Below are positions 7,401-12,557 of a stretch of DNA of 12,557 nt, in pieces. The notes beneath the pieces were generated by a model that saw only the letters and a list, made by a program, of their open reading frames with translations, did not search any database and had not been told where the DNA came from. The stretch lies in NCBI GenBank assembly GCA_036939755.1, contig JALLAZ010001354.1, positions 1-12,557 on the forward strand, in the 5' to 3' direction. This stretch comes from Stephanodiscus triporus. Lineage: Eukaryota > Bacillariophyta > Thalassiosirophyceae > Thalassiosirales > Thalassiosiraceae. The stretch's first letter is position 1; the number at the start of each line of letters is the position of its first letter. A program made the position numbers and the translations under genes.

Positions 7401-8090
7401 GAGAGCCTCATTTGTCGGGCGAGTGCGAGCGAGGAACGATTGCGACCCTTGATCAAAATTCGTGATGAATGTCCTGCTCGCACTGGCATGTCTGCTTGCT
7501 CGTAGTGCAGATCCATGTCCATGGTGCCTTTGCCCCCCTGTTGGAATCTGTCTTGTTGGTGCAATGCGGTTGATTGGAATGGAAGGTGTGGCAACGCGGT
7601 TGATTGGACGCAGCCCATGACGGATGGGATCATTTGAAGCAATCAACGCGGGACACTGCCCTGCTCTGTTTACCGAAGTCCGATTGCGTCCACCTGATGT
7701 ATCCGTCGTTACTGAATATGGTGAGATCGTGGGGGTGAAGGGGCGGGCGCGGGAGCCCCGGTCGAACTGACGGGACTGAGCGTGGAATGAACGTAGCGCT
7801 TGGTCCTCATCAAAAGGGGAGCCATGACGGATCGGGCCGACCCGTGGATCATGGAGATATGGGTGATAATGCAGACGGCGTTGGCGTCGTGTTGTCGTTG
7901 CATTGCCGAATGGAAGACGGTCACCAACGGCATGATGGCGGTGATTGGTGTGGTACCCGGTGGCCAACATATTGGTCCCACCAGTAGAGCTATGTCGTGT
8001 GAGTTCGTTGATGTTCCAGATATCCTCCTCGGTGGCGCTTCTCCATCTCCCCCCAATCCCACCGGCATTGGAGGGGTTGTGGGCAACCAT
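1455..8090 (-). CDS. LINE ORF2: APE endonuclease - reverse transcriptase - RNase H polyprotein (2211 aa)
   Basis: This is the enzyme of target-primed insertion. Residues 1-290 are a basic, His/Arg-rich, low-complexity extension with a nuclear-localisation-like RKSRRARRKTK (236-246). The APE endonuclease spans about 294-550: N299/N301, E331 in GCETQ, G474-D475-F476-N477, D520 in PIDGIF, and D544-H545 in GDH, where SDH is usual. The RT spans about 925-1190: LLEK with K940, motif A NDFADCYDRM (D1021, D1027), motif B QGN...GP (Q1086-P1093), motif C YVDD (1131-1134) and motif D K1177-C1178. RNase H covers about 1655-1810 with D1661, E1705, D1735, H1782 and D1803/D1804 in DDLAKG. A Cys/His cluster follows (C1918, C1921, H1930, C1934). 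The final ~70 residues are Pro/Arg/Gln-rich. The start ATG overlaps the ORF1 stop. The RT resembles a large RT family common in diatom genomes (memory). There is no internal stop in 2211 codons. Confidence 0.92.
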   Translation of the reverse strand: MVAHNPSNAGGIGGRWRSATEEDIWNINELTRHSSTGGTNMLATGYHTNHRHHAVGDRLPFGNATTTRRQRRLHYHPYLHDPRVGPIRHGSPFDEDQALRSFHAQSRQFDRGSRARPFTPTISPYSVTTDTSGGRNRTSVNRAGQCPALIASNDPIRHGLRPINRVATPSIPINRIAPTRQIPTGGQRHHGHGSALRASRHASASRTFITNFDQGSQSFLARTRPTNEALVEMATRKSRRARRKTKDSSMKATALQLAQAQSAALRQVESTRNSLQATSKYGHAPRVKPSHTIRLAMENFNSLCVMSGNAKITAINNMCREYNVDILCGCETQIDWRQVPHSRRFCNLFGVGTETRSVVAHNINERMRPNQFGGCAMMAFRTISSEVIDTGVDITGLGRWCWLLLGSGRKKTRIVMAYQPSNSGRSAGTTVKDQQARYFQALGDARSPRTIFFEQLVAQLSIWKMSDNDIILLGDFNENVYHGRLATRITASDLNFKEMCRHHTGVHLPPTFRTGSVPIDGIFATSGIECVNVTLLPHLGGVGDHRCFIIDFSSDSVIGNEFPNIVRVASRKFHCSSKRMVRLYNAELTAKCDEHNMFGRMDEILRLTDYLDNDDFEIIMNALDTEFMQLMLHSENEVSKFMMGHIEWSPTIGIWLSRRWLLKRVQQWMQGNGTPDPRNLFRDCYRLHLPDPRTVSYDTVCIHVIMANAEISRLAKDAPALRREHLLCLIEDAEEKSDTVRAQAILEILRREAQKKTWRTINYSTRPPRGAAPTCIQVETPTGTTTYRTEDEIFDHSAHHLSLRFRHAFSAPVYRSTLLREVGPLGDTDRAQEILDGTFTYPQDTDLWTIKFFEEAQHTYARMGNEAIDTAISITDFQGFWQHANENKSSSYSGGHYGHYKAASFDTHLSAFHAAKLTACARKGVVLARWTVGLTVLLEKTPGNNRINKMRGIVLVEADYNYYMKEVLARRMLRSAQEKEQVPIECFAKKGSNCISAVMTKIMFCDESRIHHHPMCIGCNDFADCYDRMAHPPASIALQSFGLPRPAIRVLLKTMQIMTFFLRTGFGESSRSYGGSSEHPTLSLGQGNAAAGPTFQAISSLIVNAYLRDGHGARTTTSLTLRLVVLAAVLYVDDADNIHMSPQITDSPSDLIQHAQGSTNAWGGLAIATGAAMKPEKCFTYFMTYKVIRGQHILDSIDNLPTPTSLILQADDNPLPSHLSVPLPGGAHAPIPTLPSTSASLMLGVWFGPASRGTKHMHEMCKKGYSWADRLSSRPLSHSDAWTSFNLQLYPGMSWGIATVVLSSRELYMVTKPVYYRCLPFLGVQRHIELPWRMIPECYQGIGLPNFSIISLASKLQLIQCLWGFQDAAPTALRMGYESFLIDVGLYGNVFAYKYTDLSVLATDNTWFKNLWELLQTFNVDASLGDGATLQPVRQGDRSLMNEFSKYYHGRDLQDLNIFRQYKKVIHLSCIVMSDGRTIDKECMSWKEGRSDHHKFPLQRPTRAAKILWTAAIKRISSPYLILSEPLGEYICAPHKIHQWTTNHDGTIVHSKVSINGVERYIVFFLGSGRGTRSGRRMTRAGSLAYAPLRYYASVTTVDDDIILLHSWVLEYQHPDPVPRTFWQTIHNDGNDSLWRTLRCDGDGAWIWQGLLSGTLLVAHDGSYIKENATDVCSAAVMIFCSRTLQACTCTIVERHPSAGSYRGEILGAILAQMILRAATTGIVGPFPVLQEDCDNNGVVLHGNTPSKPLPTSQTQADVLRVMKKLISRQLFAVRFNYVQSHTDKLKPLSECTQQELMNITVDDLAKGALRHSCLSGEFFDGHYPHDDFIITMNGIKVTGPVRDALDRHWGGSEARRFFDIKNIVSYQNFDLIWWDGVGKTMASYPKMFRIFVTKQVSGWCGSNSKQSLWDSTISTLCPNCGLVRETSKHLTRCTHIGRVQLYRSSIADVVKCFEVANADVELITIIENYLTLQGADTMENLTPVGSKYITFAKIHDALGWDCFLEGRVSVALLDIVGVSFPSRKSITKWGISLIKALLSVTHRQWLFRNADVHHSFDGLTMHGHSLLSARIRDLLMTSPGRLLPAHRYLLQQDFVQLGSADTIQRQIWVAAMESALGAASHFHLGHLTPGSLHRFFTTRARPTPVNQDLPQVHPSQRQHRHQSRPRRPRQQTLPASFWTPRQACSARDPTPCTHSTDLTGTHYRLHWRRK
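7561..7608. repeat. Direct repeat in the ORF2 N-terminal extension
   Basis: GCAATGCGGTTGATTGGA (7561-7578) recurs as GCAACGCGGTTGATTGGA (7591-7608), 17 of 18 identical at a 30-bp spacing. It encodes the repeated PINR(V/I)A motif. The spacing is a multiple of three and keeps the frame. Confidence 0.65.
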
Positions 8091-8092
8091 TA
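8088..8092 (-). promoter_or_regulatory. TAATG stop-start overlap of ORF1 and ORF2
   Basis: On the minus strand the ORF1 stop TAA (8092-8090) and the ORF2 ATG (8090-8088) share one A. The same UAAUG arrangement drives termination-reinitiation in the insect LINE SART1, so ORF2 here is probably made by ribosomes that have just finished ORF1. The overlap is seen; the mechanism is by analogy. Confidence 0.75.
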
Positions 8093-11000
8093 ACCAAGCC
8101 CACCCAAGGACCGAGCAGCGTTGGCACCGTTGGCCATGCTGTCAGTCCTGGATGGGTTTTGGGATTCGGTCGTTGAAGTCTGCGTCACCGCAGGATGACC
8201 ATCATGTCTCCCGTCATAGTGCCATTCTTCTTCTTCAGAATCATCATATGAAGACCCATTCTCATCCACGTCAACACCCTCGCCAATGCCATCATCCCTA
8301 TGATTCCAAGTGGGCTTGCAGGTTGGCTCAGAGATTCTCACGGAGGAACGAGAGGCTGTACCGGCAGTACTATGGATAGGAGGAGTGGTCGCAAGGCCTG
8401 CCTCCAGTTCCCTGATGCGCTGTGCCATCGCCCGCTGCGACGCCTCCAAGTCGGCAGATTTCTTGCGTTCGCTAGCAAGCTCGAGGGCCCTTGACTTGTG
8501 GTTGATCGCGTACTTAGCGGTGTTCATTGAGCGATTGGTGTCGTTACCAGTAGAGCAGGAGTACGTTGATCGACGAGACTTGGCACTGGCATGTGAGTTC
8601 GCGGCGAGATTCGTGTCCTTCTTGAGCAGTGCGGCAGCAAGGGATGCCTTCGCCCCATCAGTTATCTCGATGTTGGCTGATGGGTGCGATGTGTCATCGG
8701 TACTATCCTCGTCCTCCAAGCCAAGCTCCGCCTCTGCGCGCGTCAGGAAGTCATCTGTATTAGCAAATTGGGTCATGACCGTCATGGTCGGGACGTGGAA
8801 GGTGGACTGGTCGGCGAGTTGCTCCGCCTCAATCTCGAAATTACGCAGGAGACTTCGTGATGTACCCTCGGAGTACCTTCGAACCTTGCAAAAGACATGC
8901 CACCACCATGCGGCAGGGCATACTGCGATCTTCAATGATATCTCGCGCGCTGCATGATTAGCCTCCAGAAACAAACAATCAACCGAGGATTCATGATCCA
9001 GGGATGCCCTCCGTGGAAACACGGCATGGAAAACCTCGAGGTCATCAGGTGTGCGCAGGTCCATGTATTCGTTGCGCATGGAGGTGAACTTCCGTGGGGG
9101 TCGAAGCGAGAGATCATCCATAGTGACCTCTGTCAACTTGGTCAAATTTGTCAACGTTGGGTGACTGTGAGTGCGAGTCTTTGTGGTATATCGAAGGTGG
9201 AAGTGCATGTATCTTCTGATCTCGGTTATCTTCGCAGGAGCCAAACGTCCCGGGGGAGGGACAACAAATACTTTGGACCGGCGGCCGAGGACGAGCTCAC
9301 TCCTCCCAGATTCCTTGAATTGAGTCCAAACGGGGGCCATCCGCGCATTATCCATAGGGTCGTATTCTAGATTAAATACGCGACACCCATTTTGAGTATA
9401 TTCCTTATTGTGATTGAGCGAGGTCTCCCTGCCTTCAGCGAGCGAAGCAGCCTTGGGAGGGACGGCCTGCTTGAAGAATCTGTTAAGGAGGGGAAGAGCC
9501 AAGTCACGACGGTGATTCTTTTCATCAAGAGGAAGTTTTGATGCAGGTCCACACAACTCCTTCTCGCTCTCCTTCAAGCCATGCAACAGCTCGCCCATGA
9601 TTCCTTCTGCATCAAACAATGGAGGGATCCCGTATATTACAATCTGATTCGTGGTATTCTTCTTCTGAGCTTGCTTCCACCGTATCTGCAGATGCTCGCC
9701 CTCAAGCTCCATCTGGAGGCCTTCAATAGCATCTTTGGCGTTGCCATCGCACGTGATCCATAAGACTGCAGTTATGCGATCAGGGCCGTCATAGCCACGA
9801 TTTTCATCAAACAAGGGGCGGCCATCCTTACCAACCTTCGCAGCGGGGAGCTTGAGCTTATTACGAGTTCCTGGTTGCAACGACCACTTGTTTTGGATAT
9901 ACATGTAGTTGCAGGCACCCATTCCTGTCGTGGGAAAATGGCTAGCCGAAGTAGAGTCCAACGGGGCAATCTTCAATCCCTTTGTGATGCAATGAAGTAG
10001 GACTCCTGGGACATTCTGGGACAAAAGAGTAAGCGTCGTCGCCAGAGTGGACAACAGCTGGTCCTTGATCTTGGCTTTGGCATTCTTAATAAAGGAGACT
10101 GTGATGAAATGGGGACCCGGGCTGGACCCGGGGAGTAAAGCACCTTCGAAGAAGTCGGGGTCAACGTCCACGGCATTGGCAAGGATGGGAGATGGGACGA
10201 TAACAGGAACGAAACTTGTGGCCCGTAAGCTCGACCGGCCTGTCCTGGGAAGGGGTACTGTCCTGCCATTCCCGCGCCCAGGGAATCCTCCCTCGAACTG
10301 AACTTGCTGCGAGGCCGTAGCGGACTCCAATGTCGCGTCAGCCAATCCGACAACGGGACTGCTAACGCCAGAAGACGATGTCCCAGTCAGAAGGGGAGAG
10401 GCCCGAGAAGTATCCTGGCCATACCTTCCCTCGTCGTCATCCATCCTAGATCCTTGGAAAGAATTGTCGCCGGGACTGACACCATCACCGCGATGGGAGT
10501 TTGTCTTTGAGTGGCGAGGGCCAACCCGAGAGAGAATATACTCATCATCATCATCCTCGGTTTCGCGAGCCTGTAGACCCGTAAGGCGAGATACCTCCTG
10601 GGCAACCCGAGTGCGGCTTGTCGAACGCACGATACTTCGAGCATGGCGGATAGATGAGCGGATTTCGCGTTCAGCAGTCCCCCCCGGTTCGAAATAAGTC
10701 GCTAACTCATCACCAGTGGGCTTGGGGGCATAATGAGCAGATGGGGATGAGACCTGACTCCTCTTGTTAGACCCCCTGCCTCGACGGGCGGGGGAAGAGT
10801 ATTGAGTGCCAGAGTTGGTCTGGGAGGATTGTTGGCCATCGTCAATACTGGCTTTCTTGAGGGCACGGCGTGTCGCGACCTCCTCTTCGTGATCGTCCAT
10901 AACCTCATCGAAGGACCCGGAGGCAAGAACGGCTAATCGGGCCTCTTGGTCTGCATAGTATTCGCGGTGACGGCGGGCCTCGGCGAGTTCGGCTTGGGTC

Positions 11001-12436
11001 TTTGCCTGTGCCATAGCAGCATTCTGCTTTGCCCGGACAGATTGACGCATCGCGGAAGCAGATGCATATGGCGTATCATCCGCCCGAGCGTGGCGAGTTG
11101 CTGGTGCGCCCTGGTTGGTGCTGAGAGGAGGGAAGTCGTCATCATCAAAGGAAGGAGAAGGTTCGCGATGTCCAAGAAGGCTACGGATCGAGCTCGATCG
11201 TGTGCGAGCGTTATGTCGTTGTGCGCCGACTGGTGGACTTGGATCAAACACGGAAGAAGTCGTGAGAGACGATGTCGAAGCAACGGAGTGGGGGTGGGTG
11301 AAGATGGTGTACGACTTCAAGGGTACAGGTCCAGCACTACGTCCACGTAGTTGCTGTGGATGTGTTGGAGGACTACTCCGTGCGACAAGGGCTTTGGCAT
11401 GGACGCTCGAAGAACGTGTTGCTGTTGGAACCGACGGGGGGGAAGTGCGGGGGAACGCGAGTATCGTGGAGTCCGATGGATGGTGTCCTGGAGGAGGGTA
11501 CGCGGCAAGCTGTACCCCCTGTTCAGGGGAAGACTTCCTGGTGATCCTCTTCGAGCCGACTTTGGTTGGCATGATAAGTGAATCGTGGAGTGCTGTAGAG
11601 CGCGAGGGCGTGGGCTTGTGTGTTGGTTTGTGAACGATGGGGGCTGGAAGGACCGAAATCAGATGAGCACTCAATGAGGGAGGGAGATGGAACCTGAATT
11701 GCTTGAGGCAGGATGGTAACAGAGCTGGAGCCTTTGAAGAAAATTTGATGGGTGAGAAGGAGTGTGATTGCGCGAGGAACATCGGATCCGAAAAAATCTT
11801 CAGTGCACTATGAGGGTGGCTTGCTGAACTATGCTCCCAAATCGAAAAGATCTTTGGGTCACTATGGTGGTGGCTCATTGAACTATGCTCCCAAAAGATC
11901 CAAAAACTCTTTGGCGCAATATGAAAATGGCTGGTTTTGGAGGGCGCCCAATCTGCAACTATTAGGTCGTTTGTCCACCGCGGGGTAGGAGTAGGACAGA
12001 CGGGGGAGGAAGACCTGACGATGGCGAAGGGCATCCGAGGTAGGGGAGTTGTGCCGTGGAGAAAGGCGCGTGATATATCCGTCGCAGGGGGAGGGTGGGG
12101 CAGGGAGGAAACGGAACCTGGGGCGACAAGGTGTAATACTCCAAAATGGGCGAGGCCGCGCGTCGAGGGAATATTATGTTGTCTCGGGTGAGGAGTTCTT
12201 TCGAGGCCAGTCGGTGAGGCTTCTGATTCGGTGAACCTGGAAGCGGCAGCCGGCGCCAACCGTGGAAAATTCAGATAAACGTCATCGAGCCAAATCGGAC
12301 GCGCCCCGGAGGAAGAAGGACGGATCAAGTCGGCGGACCATGGAGCGAACGCGATCGAATCGTTCGCCTTGATAAAGGGCAAATCGGAGCGAAAGCTACG
12401 GATTCCAGCGTAGATATAGTATAGTTTTCTTAACAT
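8090..12436 (-). CDS. LINE ORF1: large RNA-packaging-type protein (1448 aa)
   Basis: By position this is the ORF1 protein, which in LINEs binds the element RNA. The open frame starts at ATG 12436 only 44 bp from the 5' end; an internal ATG at 11572 (M289, MPTKVGSKR, A at -3) is an alternative start. Residues 1-288 are Ser/Pro/His-rich with an 18-residue repeat. Residues 289-770 look disordered, with acidic clusters, basic Ser/Arg tracts and a helical Ala/Gln/Arg segment at 463-506. Residues 777-1090 look folded: FITVSFIKNAK, NKWSLQPGTRNKLKLPAAK (849-867), RITAVLWITC and QIVIYGIPPLFDAEGI (931-946). The last has the look of an RRM first strand, which is weak. A coiled coil is likely at 1315-1348, followed by an acidic DDSEEEEW. 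No CCHC knuckle or esterase motif is seen. It is much longer than usual ORF1 proteins. The central block resembles a region common in diatom retroelement proteins (memory). Confidence 0.82.
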   Translation of the reverse strand: MLRKLYYIYAGIRSFRSDLPFIKANDSIAFAPWSADLIRPSSSGARPIWLDDVYLNFPRLAPAAASRFTESEASPTGLERTPHPRQHNIPSTRGLAHFGVLHLVAPGSVSSLPHPPPATDISRAFLHGTTPLPRMPFAIVRSSSPVCPTPTPRWTNDLIVADWAPSKTSHFHIAPKSFWIFWEHSSMSHHHSDPKIFSIWEHSSASHPHSALKIFSDPMFLAQSHSFSPIKFSSKAPALLPSCLKQFRFHLPPSLSAHLISVLPAPIVHKPTHKPTPSRSTALHDSLIMPTKVGSKRITRKSSPEQGVQLAAYPPPGHHPSDSTILAFPRTSPPSVPTATRSSSVHAKALVARSSPPTHPQQLRGRSAGPVPLKSYTIFTHPHSVASTSSLTTSSVFDPSPPVGAQRHNARTRSSSIRSLLGHREPSPSFDDDDFPPLSTNQGAPATRHARADDTPYASASAMRQSVRAKQNAAMAQAKTQAELAEARRHREYYADQEARLAVLASGSFDEVMDDHEEEVATRRALKKASIDDGQQSSQTNSGTQYSSPARRGRGSNKRSQVSSPSAHYAPKPTGDELATYFEPGGTAEREIRSSIRHARSIVRSTSRTRVAQEVSRLTGLQARETEDDDDEYILSRVGPRHSKTNSHRGDGVSPGDNSFQGSRMDDDEGRYGQDTSRASPLLTGTSSSGVSSPVVGLADATLESATASQQVQFEGGFPGRGNGRTVPLPRTGRSSLRATSFVPVIVPSPILANAVDVDPDFFEGALLPGSSPGPHFITVSFIKNAKAKIKDQLLSTLATTLTLLSQNVPGVLLHCITKGLKIAPLDSTSASHFPTTGMGACNYMYIQNKWSLQPGTRNKLKLPAAKVGKDGRPLFDENRGYDGPDRITAVLWITCDGNAKDAIEGLQMELEGEHLQIRWKQAQKKNTTNQIVIYGIPPLFDAEGIMGELLHGLKESEKELCGPASKLPLDEKNHRRDLALPLLNRFFKQAVPPKAASLAEGRETSLNHNKEYTQNGCRVFNLEYDPMDNARMAPVWTQFKESGRSELVLGRRSKVFVVPPPGRLAPAKITEIRRYMHFHLRYTTKTRTHSHPTLTNLTKLTEVTMDDLSLRPPRKFTSMRNEYMDLRTPDDLEVFHAVFPRRASLDHESSVDCLFLEANHAAREISLKIAVCPAAWWWHVFCKVRRYSEGTSRSLLRNFEIEAEQLADQSTFHVPTMTVMTQFANTDDFLTRAEAELGLEDEDSTDDTSHPSANIEITDGAKASLAAALLKKDTNLAANSHASAKSRRSTYSCSTGNDTNRSMNTAKYAINHKSRALELASERKKSADLEASQRAMAQRIRELEAGLATTPPIHSTAGTASRSSVRISEPTCKPTWNHRDDGIGEGVDVDENGSSYDDSEEEEWHYDGRHDGHPAVTQTSTTESQNPSRTDSMANGANAARSLGGLG
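11793..11940. repeat. Three degenerate ~54-bp tandem repeats near the LINE 5' end
   Basis: Units begin near 11793, 11845 and 11902. The shared block GAACTATGCTCCCAAA occurs at 11826-11841 and 11880-11895, exactly 54 bp apart; the third unit is more diverged. In ORF1 this gives an 18-residue repeat (EHSSMSHHHSDPKIFSIW, then EHSSASHPHSALKIFS). Repeats near LINE 5' ends often belong to promoters, but the multiple-of-three period fits translated sequence. Confidence 0.7.
12087..12105 (+). other. Potential G-quadruplex on the strand opposite the LINE mRNA
   Basis: GGGGGAGGGTGGGGCAGGG has four G-runs with loops of 1, 1 and 2 bases, a strong textbook quadruplex pattern. It lies ~380 bp from the LINE 5' end on the antisense strand, which is also the first cDNA strand. 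The sense RNA is C-rich here. Confidence 0.6.
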
Positions 12437-12480
12437 TTTAGAGTAGATTCATGTTTCGACTTGGCCGAAACCTGGAAAAG
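12437..12480 (-). other. LINE 5' leader with a 4-codon upstream ORF
   Basis: These 44 bases precede the first ORF1 ATG. They include a tiny upstream ORF, ATG AAT CTA CTC TAA (12452-12438), whose stop ends one base before the ORF1 ATG. If the internal ATG at 11572 is the true start, the 5' UTR would be ~908 bp. No TATA-like promoter is recognised. Confidence 0.55.
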
Positions 12481-12497
12481 TGACCTAGGATCCACCA
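12481..12497. repeat. LINE target-site duplication, 5'-side copy
   Basis: TGACCTAGGATCCACCA is identical to 1236-1252. It marks the 5' end of the LINE at 12480 and the return to gypsy LTR sequence. Confidence 0.88.
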
Positions 12498-12557
12498 CAT
12501 CCTCAAATGTTGAATAGAGATCTTCAAGCTCCCCTATTGATGTACATACACAAGGAG
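12498..12557 (+). repeat. Gypsy LTR continuation after the LINE
   Basis: The segment begins CATCCTCAAATG and completes GGATCCACCACATC (12488-12501), a 14-mer also present earlier in the same LTR at 1201-1214. This supports its being the far side of the interrupted LTR. The LTR end is not in the window and no ORF is present. Confidence 0.6.

Larger units (their letters stand above)
1253..12480 (-). mobile_element. Full-length non-LTR retrotransposon (LINE), 11,228 bp
   Basis: The element lies on the minus strand. Its 5' end is at 12480 (CTTTTCCAGG) and its 3' end is at 1253 with two AACGTTT units. It carries two intact ORFs that overlap by one base, short flanking UTRs and a perfect 17-bp target duplication. 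The endonuclease, RT and RNase H signatures are all present, so it looks autonomous. Its length exceeds the usual 4-8 kb of LINEs because both ORFs are unusually long. The APE endonuclease followed by RT and RNase H places it in the broad group that includes I, R1, Tad1 and similar clades; the exact clade cannot be fixed by eye. It sits in the LTR of a gypsy element. Confidence 0.9.

Noticed and set aside
8310..8957. 215-codon plus-strand open frame opposite ORF1
   Set aside because: It is the antisense shadow of the ORF1 C-terminal coding region; low-complexity composition, no recognisable domain.
11115..11633. 172-codon plus-strand open frame
   Set aside because: It is antisense to the Ser/Pro-rich part of ORF1; the G-rich strand makes stops rare and the protein has no domain.
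1..12557. Prokaryotic features such as CRISPR arrays, operons or ribosome binding sites
   Set aside because: No spaced repeats or bacterial gene layout; all recognisable coding sequence belongs to eukaryotic retroelements.

Overview
The window is a nest of retrotransposons from a eukaryotic genome, most likely a photosynthetic stramenopile such as a diatom. That assignment is an inference from the style of the Copia Gag, the Ty3/gypsy integrase tail and the LINE reverse transcriptase; no host gene is visible. There is one ambiguous base (n at 1119).

Layout, left to right. (1) 1-828: the 5' end of a Ty1/copia-like element on the minus strand. It has a complete 251-bp 5' LTR (578-828, TGTTG...CAACA), a short leader, and the first 177 residues of a Gag-like protein that runs off the left edge. 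(2) 829-1252, resuming at 12498-12557: a plus-strand Ty3/gypsy-like element. It shows the last ~75 codons of integrase, a 3' non-coding stretch and part of the 3' LTR. The Copia element interrupts the integrase gene, and the LINE interrupts the LTR. (3) 1253-12480: an apparently full-length 11.2-kb non-LTR retrotransposon (LINE) on the minus strand, bracketed by a perfect 17-bp target-site duplication (1236-1252 and 12481-12497).

The LINE carries two very large intact ORFs. ORF1 (8090-12436, 1448 aa) has a disordered, Ser/Pro-rich N-terminal half, a folded central region and a C-terminal coiled coil. ORF2 (1455-8090, 2211 aa) carries, in order, an APE-type endonuclease, a reverse transcriptase with a YVDD motif, an RNase H domain with its acidic residues present, and a C-terminal Cys/His cluster. 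The ORF1 stop and ORF2 start overlap as TAATG, which suggests that ORF2 is translated by termination-reinitiation. The 3' end is not poly(A) but two copies of the heptamer AACGTTT (sense strand).

Together, ORF1 would package the RNA, while ORF2 would nick the target, prime reverse transcription there and remove RNA. Intact ORFs and an exact duplication suggest a recent, possibly still active insertion. The gypsy element is the oldest layer; the order of the Copia and LINE insertions cannot be read from this window.
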